Assembly (NCBI GenBank): GCA_007134055.1
Contig: SLLM01000170.1
Span: 1 to 35,791, forward strand
DNA from: Ectothiorhodospiraceae bacterium
GTDB taxonomy: Bacteria > Pseudomonadota > Gammaproteobacteria > Nitrococcales > Aquisalimonadaceae
Length of the DNA stretch: 35,791 nt
Direction: 5' to 3'
Shown here: positions 14,688 through 23,337 of the stretch, piece after piece
Numbering within the stretch: position 1 is the first letter of the stretch
Layout of the letters: every line of letters begins with the position of its first letter
Made by a program: the position numbers and the translations under genes
Notes under the pieces: generated by a model
Databases searched by the model: none
Told to the model about the DNA's origin: nothing
The model's input: the letters and a program-made list of their open reading frames with translations, nothing else

Positions 14688-17600
14688 TCAGCCGGCGCGG
14701 ATCCGGATCGGTATCACATTCCCATCCGCCGTCGCCGTTTCCGGCAGTTCCGTGTACCGCAACCGCCGCCACAGATGCTGGAACCGGCGTTCGGCCCCGC
14801 TCGCCGCCTCTTCCTTGACCGGGCCGAAACCGCGGATGGTCTGGGGCAGGGCGGCGATCTCGGTGGCGATTTCCAGGTTGTCCGCCCGCATCTCCGCGAA
14901 CAGTTCCGGCAACCGGGCCTCCCAGGTGTCACACCACTGCCGTTCCAGTCGGCGATCACGGCCCAGGCGGAAGGGGTCGAGCCGGCTGCCGCGCAGTGTC
15001 TTCCCCCGCGCCAGCAGGCGCAACAGCGGCAGAAGCCAGGGGCCGAAGCGATGCTTGCGCGGTCTGCCGGTTTCCGGGTCCGGCCGGCTGAGCAGTGGTG
15101 GAGCCAGGTGGAATTCCAGCCTTCCGCCCTTGAACCGTTGTCGCAGGGACGCCAGAAATGCCGGACTACTCAGCTGCCTGGCGACCTCATACTCGTCTTT
15201 CGGCGCCAGCAGCCGGCCATAGCTTTCCGCCACCGCCATGGTGAACGTGTCCTGTCCCGGAGCGAGTCGGCGCTCGACGGCACGGGCCCGCCTGACCAGG
15301 CGGATGTAGCGCCGGGCCAGGGTCCGGTCCTGATAGGCGATCAGGTGTTCGGCGTGGCGGCGGATGCGCCCTGCCAGGCTCTCCGGCCTCGCCGTCGGAG
15401 ACGGAACGCCGGACAGTCGTCGCGTCCGGTCGGCGTCATGGGCCGCGTGGCGCCCCCAGTGGAATGCCGCAAGGTTTGCCTCGACGGCGGTACCATTGAT
15501 GCGGATAGCCTCCTCCAGAGCCTGGCGGGTGATCGGCAGCAGTCCGTTCTGCCAAGCGAAACCAAGCAGAAACACGTTGGCCGTCGTGGCGTCACCGAGG
15601 AGTTCGGTGGTGAGGGCGGTTGCGTCGATCCCGTCACAGCGGCGCGTGGCAGCGGCCAGCCGCTGTCGCAGGGAGGCAACGGGCACCCCGGCGTTGCCGT
15701 CACGGGTGAAGTCGCCGGTCACCGTCTCGTGTTCGTTGACCACGGCGAAGGTGCGTTCCGGATCCAGTGCCTGCAGAGCCTCCGTTCCCGTTGCCACGAC
15801 CAGGTCGGCGGCGAGCAGGAGATCCGTGGCGCCGGTACCGATCCGCGGGGCCTGGAGATGGCCAGCGTGGCGGGCGATCTGCACGTGACTGGTCACGGCG
15901 CCGTATTTCTGGGCCAGGCCGGCCTGGTCCAGGGTGCGTACATGCAGGTTGTCCAGGTGCGCCGCCATCCCCAGCAAGGCCGAGACGGTGACCACGCCGG
16001 TGCCGCCAACGCCGGGGATGAGTATCCGCCAGGGACCGTCCGCACTCGGCAGCCCGGGTTCGGGAGGCGGGTCGAGGGCAGCAGGATCATGCTGCACCGG
16101 CGGGCGCATGGTGGCGTTACGCAGGGTCACGAAACTGGGACAGAATCCGTCGAGGCAGGAATAGTCGCTGTTGCAGCTGGTCTGATCCACCTGTCGCTTG
16201 CGTCCGAATGGGGTGTCCCGGGGGACGATGGAAAGGCAGCCGGATTGTCTGCCGCAGTCGCCGCAGCCCTCGCATACCGCCTCGTTGATCACGACCCGCC
16301 GTTCCGCGACAGGTGCCAGACCACGTTTGCGGCGACGGCGTTTCTCGGTCGCGCAGCTCTGGGCATAGATCAGTACCGTGACCCCGGGTGTCTCCCGTAG
16401 CCGGCGCTGGACCGAATCCAGCCGGCTGCGATCCTCCGGTGTCAAGGATCCCGGCAGGTCCACACCGCGGAAGCGTTCCGGCTGATCGCTGACCAGGGCG
16501 ATATCCGCGACTCCCTCTGCCTGCAACTGCGCGACCAGCTGGGGGATTCCGGGGTTTCCTTCCAGCGGCTGGCCGCCAGTCATCGCCACCGCCTCGTTCC
16601 AGAGAAGCTTGAACGTCATGCTGACACCGGCGGCGACCGCGGCGCGGATGGCGAGGGTGCCGGAGTGATAATAGGTGCCGTCGCCCATGTTCTGGAACAC
16701 ATGGGTCTCGTCTGTGAACGGCGCCTGGCCGAGCCAGGTGGCCCCTTCCGCCCCCATGTGGGTGAAGGTGCTGGTGTCGGGGTGGATCCACAGGGCCATG
16801 TAGTGACAGCCGATCCCTGCCATGGCGCGACTGCCCTGCGGCAACCGCGTGGAACGGCTGTGGGGGCAGCCGGAGCAGAAATGTGGCAGGCGTTCGTGGC
16901 CGCCGCCGCCGGCGGCGTCCCGCTCCCGTCCGTCCACGAGCCTCAGCCGCGCGTTGATCGCGTCGTCACTGTAGTAGGGGTGCAGCCAGCGGGCGAGCAC
17001 ACGGGCAATGTCGGTCGGGGACAGCTCCATGGTTGCCGCCAGCTGCTGCCTGCCCTGTTCGTCCTCCTTGCCGGTCACGCGCGGACGCAGGTGGTCCGGG
17101 AGTGGATAGAGAATCTGGCGGAGCTGGTCCTCGATCAGGGGGCGTTTTTCTTCCACCACAAGGACCTGTTCCAGGCCGCGCCCGAACTCCAGAGCCGTCT
17201 CCTCCTCCAGCGGCCAGGCCAGGCCCACCTTGTAGATCCGGATGCCCACCATGCGCAGCTTGCGCTCGTCCAGGCCAAGGTCGGAGAAGGCCTGCATCAG
17301 GTCCAGCCAGGACTTGCCGGAGGCGACGATGCCGAGCCGGGCAGCAGCGCTGTCGTGGGTAATCCGGTCCAGTCCGTTGCAGCGGGCGAAGGCACGGGCC
17401 GCTGCCAGCTTGTGTTCCAGCAGGCGGGCCTCCTGTTCCGGCGGTGAGTCCGGCCAGCGCCGGTTGAGCCCGTCCGCAGGCAGCGGGAAACCGACCGGCA
17501 GCCGTATGTCGGGGCGTTCCATGTCCACTGCCACCGTTTCCGAGGCATCCATCTGTTCCGCCAGGGCCTTGATCCCGATCCAGCAGCCGCTGAAGCGCGA

Positions 17601-18176
17601 CATCGCCCAGCCATAGAGACCGAAATCGAGGAGCTCCCCCACGCCTGCCGGGTTCAATACCGGGATTCCTGCCGCCATGAAGGCGTACTCGCTCTGATGC
17701 GGGAGCGACGAGGACTTGCAGCCGTGGTCGTCGCCGGCCACCGCCAGCACGCCACCATGCCTGCTGGTTCCCGCCATGTTGGCGTGCTTGAGGGCGTCGC
17801 CGCTGCGATCCACGCCCGGTCCTTTGGCGTACCACAGGCCGAAGACGCCGTCCTGGCGTGCACCCGGGAACAGCCCGACCTGCTGGCTGCCCCACACGGC
17901 GGTCGCCGCCAGGTCTTCATTGATGCCGGGCTGAAAGGTGATCCGATGCCTCTGCAGCAGTGGCTCGGCCTGCCACAGCAGGCGGTCATACCCCCCCAGC
18001 GGGGACCCGCGGTAACCGGAGATGAAGCCCGCGGTATCGAGGCCGGCGGCCTGATCCCGGCAATACTGCATCAGCGGCAGCCGCACCAGTGCCTGCAGGC
18101 CGCTGATCAGGACGGTGCCCCGTTCGGCCGTGTACTTGTCGCTCAGCTGGACATGCCTGGCGGTTGCCGGAGCCAT
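14688..18176 (-). CDS. Indolepyruvate ferredoxin oxidoreductase, fused alpha-beta form
   Basis: This 1162-residue enzyme oxidatively decarboxylates aryl 2-oxoacids such as indolepyruvate to acyl-CoA, reducing ferredoxin. Visible parts in order: the N-terminal pyrimidine-binding domain (GYRGSPLGGYD; GINEDLAATAVWG); the thiamine-diphosphate domain (GIGCHYMALW near 452, MGDGTYYHSG near 498); a ferredoxin-like cluster (CEGCGDCGRQSGC near 635); the gamma domain (GVGGTGVVTVSALLG near 720); and a long C-terminal domain found in proteobacterial fused forms. I chose the ATG at 18176 because AGAGGAG precedes it. The length matches the fused IorA-IorB family (about 1150-1200). It appears monocistronic, between a convergent aldolase gene and a divergent GGDEF gene. 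The exact oxoacid is not determinable. Confidence 0.87.
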   Translation of the reverse strand: MAPATARHVQLSDKYTAERGTVLISGLQALVRLPLMQYCRDQAAGLDTAGFISGYRGSPLGGYDRLLWQAEPLLQRHRITFQPGINEDLAATAVWGSQQVGLFPGARQDGVFGLWYAKGPGVDRSGDALKHANMAGTSRHGGVLAVAGDDHGCKSSSLPHQSEYAFMAAGIPVLNPAGVGELLDFGLYGWAMSRFSGCWIGIKALAEQMDASETVAVDMERPDIRLPVGFPLPADGLNRRWPDSPPEQEARLLEHKLAAARAFARCNGLDRITHDSAAARLGIVASGKSWLDLMQAFSDLGLDERKLRMVGIRIYKVGLAWPLEEETALEFGRGLEQVLVVEEKRPLIEDQLRQILYPLPDHLRPRVTGKEDEQGRQQLAATMELSPTDIARVLARWLHPYYSDDAINARLRLVDGRERDAAGGGGHERLPHFCSGCPHSRSTRLPQGSRAMAGIGCHYMALWIHPDTSTFTHMGAEGATWLGQAPFTDETHVFQNMGDGTYYHSGTLAIRAAVAAGVSMTFKLLWNEAVAMTGGQPLEGNPGIPQLVAQLQAEGVADIALVSDQPERFRGVDLPGSLTPEDRSRLDSVQRRLRETPGVTVLIYAQSCATEKRRRRKRGLAPVAERRVVINEAVCEGCGDCGRQSGCLSIVPRDTPFGRKRQVDQTSCNSDYSCLDGFCPSFVTLRNATMRPPVQHDPAALDPPPEPGLPSADGPWRILIPGVGGTGVVTVSALLGMAAHLDNLHVRTLDQAGLAQKYGAVTSHVQIARHAGHLQAPRIGTGATDLLLAADLVVATGTEALQALDPERTFAVVNEHETVTGDFTRDGNAGVPVASLRQRLAAATRRCDGIDATALTTELLGDATTANVFLLGFAWQNGLLPITRQALEEAIRINGTAVEANLAAFHWGRHAAHDADRTRRLSGVPSPTARPESLAGRIRRHAEHLIAYQDRTLARRYIRLVRRARAVERRLAPGQDTFTMAVAESYGRLLAPKDEYEVARQLSSPAFLASLRQRFKGGRLEFHLAPPLLSRPDPETGRPRKHRFGPWLLPLLRLLARGKTLRGSRLDPFRLGRDRRLERQWCDTWEARLPELFAEMRADNLEIATEIAALPQTIRGFGPVKEEAASGAERRFQHLWRRLRYTELPETATADGNVIPIRIRAG

Positions 18177-18615
18177 GGCGGAACTCCTCTGTTCATCGTG
18201 ACGCGAGCGCGCGATTTGCGGCAATGCGGTGATGAAACGGACGGTGGATTCGCGGGTTCCGGTCGGATGCTGGGTCGGGAATGCAGACCATGGGAGCGCT
18301 CCTTCGGCGGGATCACCACCGTGTTGCGGGCGCCGGGTACCGTTCTGGGGCAGCCGACGCATGGCTCGGGACACGCGCTTTTGGCGGCGTCTGGAGGCAG
18401 TATAGCGAGAAAACCCTGCGGGACGGAAACTCCTGTCGCCGGCGTCAATGTTGCTTCCTGGCGCCAGTCTGTATCATGCACTCATCAGGGTGCTGCTGTA
18501 CGGTGACGATGGTCTGCAACGGCCGGTACGCCCATGCGGTGGCGCCCGTCGTCGCGGGACCCTGACAGGGCACCGGTGCGCGGAACAACGCAACCGCGCC
18601 ACGCGCGAGGGGGTG
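18177..18615. other. Intergenic region between the ferredoxin oxidoreductase and GGDEF genes
   Basis: This 439-nt stretch has no convincing gene. The longer plus-strand reading frame from 18448 lacks a ribosome-binding site and would add a low-complexity, arginine-rich leader to the GGDEF protein. It holds the ribosome-binding site of the minus-strand gene at its left edge, a weak possible plus-strand promoter (TTGCTT 18451-18456, TATCAT 18472-18477, spacer only 15 nt), and one copy of a 26-nt repeat. Confidence 0.5.
18501..18526 (+). repeat. 26-nt imperfect repeat, copy 2 (before the GGDEF gene)
   Basis: This matches 10823-10848 at 23 of 26 positions in the same orientation. It lies 89 nt before the chosen GGDEF start. 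No third copy was noticed in intergenic DNA. Confidence 0.3.
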
Positions 18616-19104
18616 ATGGTGGAGGTCTTGGGCATTACCGACGAACTGACCGGGCTGTATAACGCGGCCTACTTTCGCCATCGCCTGGCGGAGGAGGTCG
18701 AGCGGATTCGCCGCTATGGTGGCGCGCTGACCCTGGTTGCAATGGGCATGGACCATTACCGGGACATGGTTTCCACGGATGGGGAGAACAAGGCGCAGAC
18801 GGCCCTGCAGCGAATCGCGCGGGCGCTGGCGCAGCGGACACGCACTTCCGACATCCGGGCGCGATGGGAGGACGGCGGCATCATGATTGCCTGTGTCGGC
18901 ACCAGCCTGGCCCAGGCATCCTGGCTGGCGGAGGCGCTGCGGGAGTCGCTCGCGGAGGTGCAGGCCCCGGTTTCCCCGCCGCTGACCTGCAGTTTCGGCG
19001 TTGCCGAGCTGCTGGAGGGAGATACCGCCAGCACGCTCACGTCGCGGGCCACGAAGCTGCTGGCAGACGCTGCGCAAGGGGGGGGTGATACCGTTCTCTG
19101 CTGA
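18616..19104 (+). CDS. Degenerate GGDEF-domain protein, probable c-di-GMP receptor
   Basis: This 162-residue protein is essentially one GGDEF domain. The start of the domain is clear (TDELTGLYNAAYF, residues 8-20) and the second-motif aspartate is kept (GMDHYRDM, D46). The end is also typical (CSFGVAEL). The active-site GGDEF is replaced by EDGGI (85-89), which should abolish diguanylate cyclase activity. The inhibitory-site motif RxxD (RTSD, 76-79) is kept at the usual 5-residue distance, so the protein may bind c-di-GMP without making it. I chose the ATG at 18616 because it follows GAGGGGG; no sensor domain or membrane helix precedes the domain. The partner is unknown. Confidence 0.78.
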   Translation: MVEVLGITDELTGLYNAAYFRHRLAEEVERIRRYGGALTLVAMGMDHYRDMVSTDGENKAQTALQRIARALAQRTRTSDIRARWEDGGIMIACVGTSLAQASWLAEALRESLAEVQAPVSPPLTCSFGVAELLEGDTASTLTSRATKLLADAAQGGGDTVLC

Positions 19105-19243
19105 GGTGCATCCGCGGACCTGGAGTTCCCGGGATTTTCTATAGTGGTAGATGGAGCAGCCCCGGCTTCCGTGGCCGCGCCGATGGATGCCACGATCGGG
19201 GAGACGGTGTTTCGGAACGACTCAACCAGAAAGGAGAACCGCC

Positions 19244-19966
19244 ATGGGAAGAGTAGCTTTGGTGACCGGTGGTACGCGAGGTATAGGAGGCGCCATATCG
19301 AAGGACCTCAAGGCTGCGGGCTACAACGTCGCCGCGACATACCACGGCAATGACGAGGCGGCCGCCTCGTTCCGTGATGCGACCGGAATCGCCGTATTCA
19401 AGTGGGATGTAGGCAGTTTCGATGCCTGCCAGGACGGCGTGGCCCGGGTCAGTGCCGAGCTGGGGCCGGTTGAAGTGCTCGTCAACAATGCCGGTATCAC
19501 CAAGGATGGCATGCTGCACAAGATGACGGCCGATCAGTGGAACGCTGTCATCCAGACCAATCTGACGTCGGCGTTCAACATGAGTCGGGCAGTGATCGGT
19601 GCCATGCGCGAAGCCGGATACGGCCGCATCGTTCAGGTTTCCTCCATCAACGGCCAGAAGGGCCAGATGGGTCAGACGAACTATGCGGCGGCCAAGGCCG
19701 GATTGATCGGATTCAGCAAATCGCTGGCGCTGGAGACGGCGAACAAGGGGATTACCGTCAACGTGGTGGCTCCCGGATACACGGAGACCGACATGGTCGC
19801 GGCGGTGCCGCAGAACGTGCTGGACAAGATTGTCGCCCAGATTCCCGTTGGCCGGCTGGGCCAGGTCGAGGAAATTGCCCACGCGGTGCGGTTCCTTGCC
19901 GGTGATGATGCGGGCTTCATCACCGGTGCGACCCTTACCGTCAACGGCGGGCAGTACATGGCCTGA
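19244..19966 (+). CDS. phaB: Acetoacetyl-CoA reductase PhaB
   Basis: This 240-residue short-chain dehydrogenase reduces acetoacetyl-CoA to (R)-3-hydroxybutyryl-CoA with NADPH, the second step of polyhydroxybutyrate synthesis. The NADP-binding motif TGGTRGIG (8-15), NNAG (81-84), the catalytic Ser (VSSING, about 133-134), Y147 and K151 are all present. The segments SSINGQKGQMGQTNY and KDGMLHKM are characteristic of PhaB rather than FabG. AAGGAGAA precedes the ATG. No phaA, phaC or phaR gene is in the window, so it stands apart from the rest of the pathway. A weak -10-like element (TATAGT, 19140-19145) lies upstream. Confidence 0.85.
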   Translation: MGRVALVTGGTRGIGGAISKDLKAAGYNVAATYHGNDEAAASFRDATGIAVFKWDVGSFDACQDGVARVSAELGPVEVLVNNAGITKDGMLHKMTADQWNAVIQTNLTSAFNMSRAVIGAMREAGYGRIVQVSSINGQKGQMGQTNYAAAKAGLIGFSKSLALETANKGITVNVVAPGYTETDMVAAVPQNVLDKIVAQIPVGRLGQVEEIAHAVRFLAGDDAGFITGATLTVNGGQYMA

Positions 19967-20023
19967 GCGGCCTCCGGCGATGGCTGCGGCGCGTGGTCCG
20001 CCTTCACCGCTGTATGCCGGTTG

Positions 20024-20039
20024 CGCCCGGCAACGGGCG
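20024..20039. terminator. GCAA-tetraloop hairpin between convergent phaB and def
   Basis: A perfect 6-bp stem (CGCCCG and CGGGCG) closes a GCAA tetraloop, a very stable RNA fold. It lies 57 nt after the phaB stop and 2 nt from the stop of the convergent deformylase gene. It has no T run. A bidirectional terminator or 3'-end stabiliser is likely. Confidence 0.4.
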
Positions 20040-20041
20040 GC

Positions 20042-20533
20042 TCAGCGGCGGCGGCCGGCCTCATAGCGGCGCAGCAGTCGCTGCCGGCGTACGGCCGAAA
20101 GGTGGTCGATGTACAGCCGTCCCCTGATGTGGTCGCATTCGTGCTGCACGCAGGCGGCTTCGAGTCCTTCGGCCTCGAATTCCAGGGGATTACCGTCCAG
20201 ATCCATGGCCCGCACCCGCACCCAATCGACCCGCGTCTTGCTCCGCTCCCGGACGCCGGGGAGCGACAGGCAGCCTTCCTCCAGGGTCATGGGCTCGCCG
20301 AGGGCATCGTATTGCGGGTTGACCAGGACACGCAGCGGGCGATCGCCCACCTCCATGACGGCCACTTGCAGGTGCACGCCGATCTGCACGGCGGCGAGCC
20401 CTATGCCGTCAGCGTCGTGCATCGTGTCGACCATGTCCGCGACCAGGTCACGCAGGGACTGGTCGAACCGTGCCACCGGTCGCGACGGTAACCGCAGGCG
20501 GGAATCGGGATGGGTGACCAGGGGACGTATCAT
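20042..20533 (-). CDS. def: Peptide deformylase
   Basis: This 163-residue enzyme removes the formyl group from the N-terminal methionine of new proteins. All three signature motifs are present: GIGLAAVQ (43-50), EGCLS with metal ligand C88, and HECDH (131-135) with the two metal-binding histidines and catalytic glutamate. The length is close to the usual 165-170. The ribosome-binding site is weak; I chose the ATG at 20533 because it starts the normal MIRPLVTHPD-type N-terminus. It is not next to fmt, and the sequence is somewhat diverged from the main E. coli-type enzyme. It may therefore be a second deformylase, an inference to be checked against the rest of the genome. Confidence 0.87.
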   Translation of the reverse strand: MIRPLVTHPDSRLRLPSRPVARFDQSLRDLVADMVDTMHDADGIGLAAVQIGVHLQVAVMEVGDRPLRVLVNPQYDALGEPMTLEEGCLSLPGVRERSKTRVDWVRVRAMDLDGNPLEFEAEGLEAACVQHECDHIRGRLYIDHLSAVRRQRLLRRYEAGRRR

Positions 20534-20808
20534 GAACGCGTTCCATCCGTGACCGGGCTTTCGGAAGTCATGGCACTTCGCGGCGATGCCTTTCCGCGAG
20601 ACCAGCCATCCTGGCAAGCTCGCGGAAACTGCGGGAGCTGTCAACGCTACGGATTGTGCTCCGGCGAGGGGGCGCAGCCGGTCGGGACGGCATTCCTCCC
20701 AGTGACTTCGAATGGATCGATTGGCAGGAGCGAAAATTCCCGTTTTCGTATCGCCCGGGTAGATGCTTTACTGGCATCAATCATTCACTGGCCCGCATGG
20801 AGGCCGTC

Positions 20809-21690
20809 ATGACCCGCACAACCCGCGAACTGCAAGGCGTGATCCCCTCGGTCCCGGCATCGGATGGGGCGGGCGTCAAGCTGCGCCGGAGTCTTGGATC
20901 ATCCCAGGGGGCGAGGCTCGACCCGTTTCTCATGCTTGACGAGTTTTTCTCGGACAACCCCGACGACTACCTGGCGGGTTTTCCCGCGCACCCCCATCGG
21001 GGGTTCGAGACCGTGACCTACATGCTGGATGGACACATGGAGCACCAGGATCACATGGGAAACCGGGGCAACCTGGAGCCGGGGGCCGTGCAATGGATGA
21101 CCGCCGGACGCGGCATCATACATTCCGAGATGCCACGGCAGACGGAAGGGCGCATGCGGGGGTTCCAGCTGTGGCTGAACCTTCCCGCCCGGGAGAAGAT
21201 GAAAGCCGCGGATTACCGGGACATTGCCGCCACCGATATCCCCGAAACCACGACCCCGGGCGGTGGCCTGCTGCGGTTGATCGCCGGCCGGCTCACGGTC
21301 GATGGCAGGCAACTGGGCGGAGCGGTGAACGCCAGCGGGGAGTGGGCCACGGATCCGCTCTATGTCGATGTCCGGCTGCCCGCGGGGGAGGTGTTCGAGA
21401 CAGCCGTACCGGCAGGCCACAATGCCCTCGTCTACCTCTACGAGGGTGACGCCCGGCTCGGAGCACAGGAACAGGAGGTTCCCCGGAGGGCGGTCGGCCT
21501 GCTTGGCGACGGCGACCTGATCCGGATTGCCGCCGGAGCGCAGGGGGCTCGCCTGCTGCTGCTTGCGGCCCGGCCGCTGAACGAACCGGTGGTGCAGTAC
21601 GGTCCGTTTGTCATGAATACGCGGGAGGAGATCGAGCAGGCGATGGCCGATTACCGGGACGGCCGCCTGACCGAGCCCGCGCCGGTGTGA
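20809..21690 (+). CDS. Pirin-family bicupin protein
   Basis: This 293-residue double-cupin protein has the pirin metal site: H61 and H63 in AHPHRGFETVTY, then H105 and E107 in GIIHSEMP. Pirins bind iron and are variously quercetinase-like dioxygenases or redox-responsive regulators; which applies here is not visible. The length matches the family. I chose the ATG at 20809 because GGAGG lies 6 nt before it, within a short upstream ATG codon context at 20797. The 275-nt gap to the divergent deformylase gene contains a small inverted repeat (CGAAAA and TTTTCG, 20731-20748) in an AT-richer patch, a possible promoter area. Confidence 0.83.
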   Translation: MTRTTRELQGVIPSVPASDGAGVKLRRSLGSSQGARLDPFLMLDEFFSDNPDDYLAGFPAHPHRGFETVTYMLDGHMEHQDHMGNRGNLEPGAVQWMTAGRGIIHSEMPRQTEGRMRGFQLWLNLPAREKMKAADYRDIAATDIPETTTPGGGLLRLIAGRLTVDGRQLGGAVNASGEWATDPLYVDVRLPAGEVFETAVPAGHNALVYLYEGDARLGAQEQEVPRRAVGLLGDGDLIRIAAGAQGARLLLLAARPLNEPVVQYGPFVMNTREEIEQAMADYRDGRLTEPAPV

Positions 21691-21694
21691 ATTG

Positions 21695-21719
21695 CGGCGC
21701 AACCGCTGTCGCTGCGCCG
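21695..21719. terminator. Hairpin between convergent pirin and membrane-protein genes
   Basis: Perfect 7-bp arms (CGGCGCA and TGCGCCG) with an 11-nt loop lie 5 nt after the pirin stop and 16 nt from the stop of the minus-strand gene. It lacks a T run. A shared terminator is plausible. Confidence 0.4.
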
Positions 21720-21734
21720 GAGTTGCAGCCGGGG

Positions 21735-22415
21735 TCAGACGGGCATGAGCGCTCCGAGCAGCAGCCACACCATGACCGTGACTCCCGAGACCAGCCACAA
21801 CAGCGTCATGTAGGCGGGTTTCTGTACGTAGCGCAGCAGGAGGAGCTTCCCGGCGTCATGGATCCGGACGCCGGGAGCGCCATGCTCGATACGCGCGCGC
21901 AGTTGCTCCTCCGGGTCCGATTCCATGGAGCGCACCGTGGTTTCCAGACGCTCCATGGCCTCCCGGCTGAACGCCGGTGACGACAATCGCATCGGCGGGT
22001 ATCCCGCCACCTGCAGTTCCATGCCCCTGGCCGTGAGCGTCAGGTGCTCCAGGGTTGCGGGTCGGCCAGAGGGGATTTCGCCGTTGTCGAAGCGGCCGAC
22101 GACCCGCAGGCCTCCGCCTTCGGCCGGCTTTTCCACGCGCATCATCCGCGGGCTGCCATAACGGCCGTTCACGTAGGCAACAGCCACCAGCAGCAATGCA
22201 ATCGCCCCCAGGGTTGCCCAGCCGGGCAGACCGCTGCGCAGGATTGCGACTCCCGCGAGCAGGGTCACCGAAATACCGGCCGCGATGGCCAGCGTGTGGA
22301 CGACGGGTCGGTGCGGCGTGCCTTCCGCCACCAGCAGGATTCTTCGCAATGCGACAACTCCGTACGGCGGGAACCGGGGACCCCATCGTCGACGGCGGGC
22401 GATACTGGCCGGCAT
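21735..22415 (-). CDS. Membrane protein of unknown function
   Basis: This encodes about 226 residues. Two membrane helices lie near the N-terminus (about 45-83; IAAGISVTLLAGVAIL and WATLGAIALLLVAVAYV) and one at the C-terminus (MTLLWLVSGVTVMVWLLLGALM). Between them is a soluble domain of about 100 residues with a GRF.NGEIP-type strand-rich part and a helical part (REAMERLETTVRSME). I do not recognise the family. Two starts are possible: the ATG at 22415 after a GGGGGG tract, or a TTG at 22349 after GGAG, which would give 204 residues and a more usual N-terminus. It appears monocistronic. Confidence 0.65.
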   Translation of the reverse strand: MPASIARRRRWGPRFPPYGVVALRRILLVAEGTPHRPVVHTLAIAAGISVTLLAGVAILRSGLPGWATLGAIALLLVAVAYVNGRYGSPRMMRVEKPAEGGGLRVVGRFDNGEIPSGRPATLEHLTLTARGMELQVAGYPPMRLSSPAFSREAMERLETTVRSMESDPEEQLRARIEHGAPGVRIHDAGKLLLLRYVQKPAYMTLLWLVSGVTVMVWLLLGALMPV

Positions 22416-22532
22416 CGAGCCCCCCCTGCCGTGGCCAACCCCAAGCCACCGGGACGACGCCATGCCGGCCCGCCGCAACGTATCAGTACCTTGCCACCCC
22501 GTACCGGCAGGTTCAACCTCGCCGCGCCGACG

Positions 22533-23318
22533 TCAGTGCGTTCCCGGCGGGTGGGGGCCGGAATCCGGTGCATTGCCGGGCCCGTACTCCGGCGCCGGCG
22601 GCGCCACCGCCAGCAGGTCGGCCACCGTCGCGTCACCGGCAAGCAGCCGCGGCGCCAGGTAGCGGAAGATACTGCCGCAGATGACGGCGTCGCCGCGGGC
22701 GGAATGCCGGTCGTGCAGTGGCACATTGCAGGCGCTGGCGACTTCACCCAGCGCATGGTGGCCCAGCTGGCCGGTCCATGCCTGGTAGAGGGTCATGGTA
22801 TTGATCGCGGGATGCGGCAGTTGCCGGTGCACGATGCGCCGGATCGCCCGGTTCAGGAAGCGAAGGTCGAAAGCAATATGATGGCCCACCAGTACGGCAT
22901 CGTCGATGAAAGGCAGGATGCGTTCCATCACGGTGTCCAGGTGCGGGGCGCCGGCCACATCGGCGTCCCCTATGCCGTGTATGGCGGTACTCTCCGGTGG
23001 TACCGGGATTCCGGGGTCGACCCGGGACCAGAACTCCCGCCCGGTTGGTTCGAGCCCGTGGTATTCGAGAAGCGCGATCTCGACGATCTCGTCGCCCCCG
23101 TAGGCTTCCAGGCCCGTGGTCTCCGTGTCCAGCATCACGAACCGGGCGTCCATCAACGGGGTACGGAGCAGTGCGGACGGGTCGTACCCGGCGAGTCGTC
23201 TCCGCCAGTCGTATCGTCGGCCAGCGCCGGGGGGTGGGTGGTACAGGCGTCGGCGTACCCCCGCCCGCAGCAGCTCCCTGAGTTCCCGCAGTTCGATCAG
23301 CAGGCGCTGGAAGGACAC
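22533..23318 (-). CDS. DnaQ-like 3'-5' exonuclease
   Basis: This is a 261-residue protein with a DEDDh exonuclease domain like the proofreading subunit of DNA polymerase III. The catalytic residues are visible in DTETTG (D64, E66), HGIGDADV, GHHIAFDLRFL and the final HSARGDA. About 55 basic residues precede the domain (an arginine-rich helix and PPPGAGRRYDWRRRL), typical of the stand-alone type. The start is a GTG at 23318 with GGGAGG 8 nt before it; a GTG at 23324 is possible. It begins 19 nt after the preceding nucleotidyltransferase gene, so the two are probably one operon. In other proteobacteria this pair often sits beside a solute transporter gene. Confidence 0.82.
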   Translation of the reverse strand: MSFQRLLIELRELRELLRAGVRRRLYHPPPGAGRRYDWRRRLAGYDPSALLRTPLMDARFVMLDTETTGLEAYGGDEIVEIALLEYHGLEPTGREFWSRVDPGIPVPPESTAIHGIGDADVAGAPHLDTVMERILPFIDDAVLVGHHIAFDLRFLNRAIRRIVHRQLPHPAINTMTLYQAWTGQLGHHALGEVASACNVPLHDRHSARGDAVICGSIFRYLAPRLLAGDATVADLLAVAPPAPEYGPGNAPDSGPHPPGTH

Positions 23319-23337
23319 GCTCACCGCCTCCCGGGAG

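Noticed and set aside
18448-18615. N-terminal extension of the GGDEF protein
   Set aside because: The leader is arginine-rich and low in structure, lacks a ribosome-binding site, and a good site precedes the ATG at 18616.
21735-22415. Gene start at 22478
   Set aside because: It would add a basic leader without a ribosome-binding site; starts at 22415 or 22349 have one.
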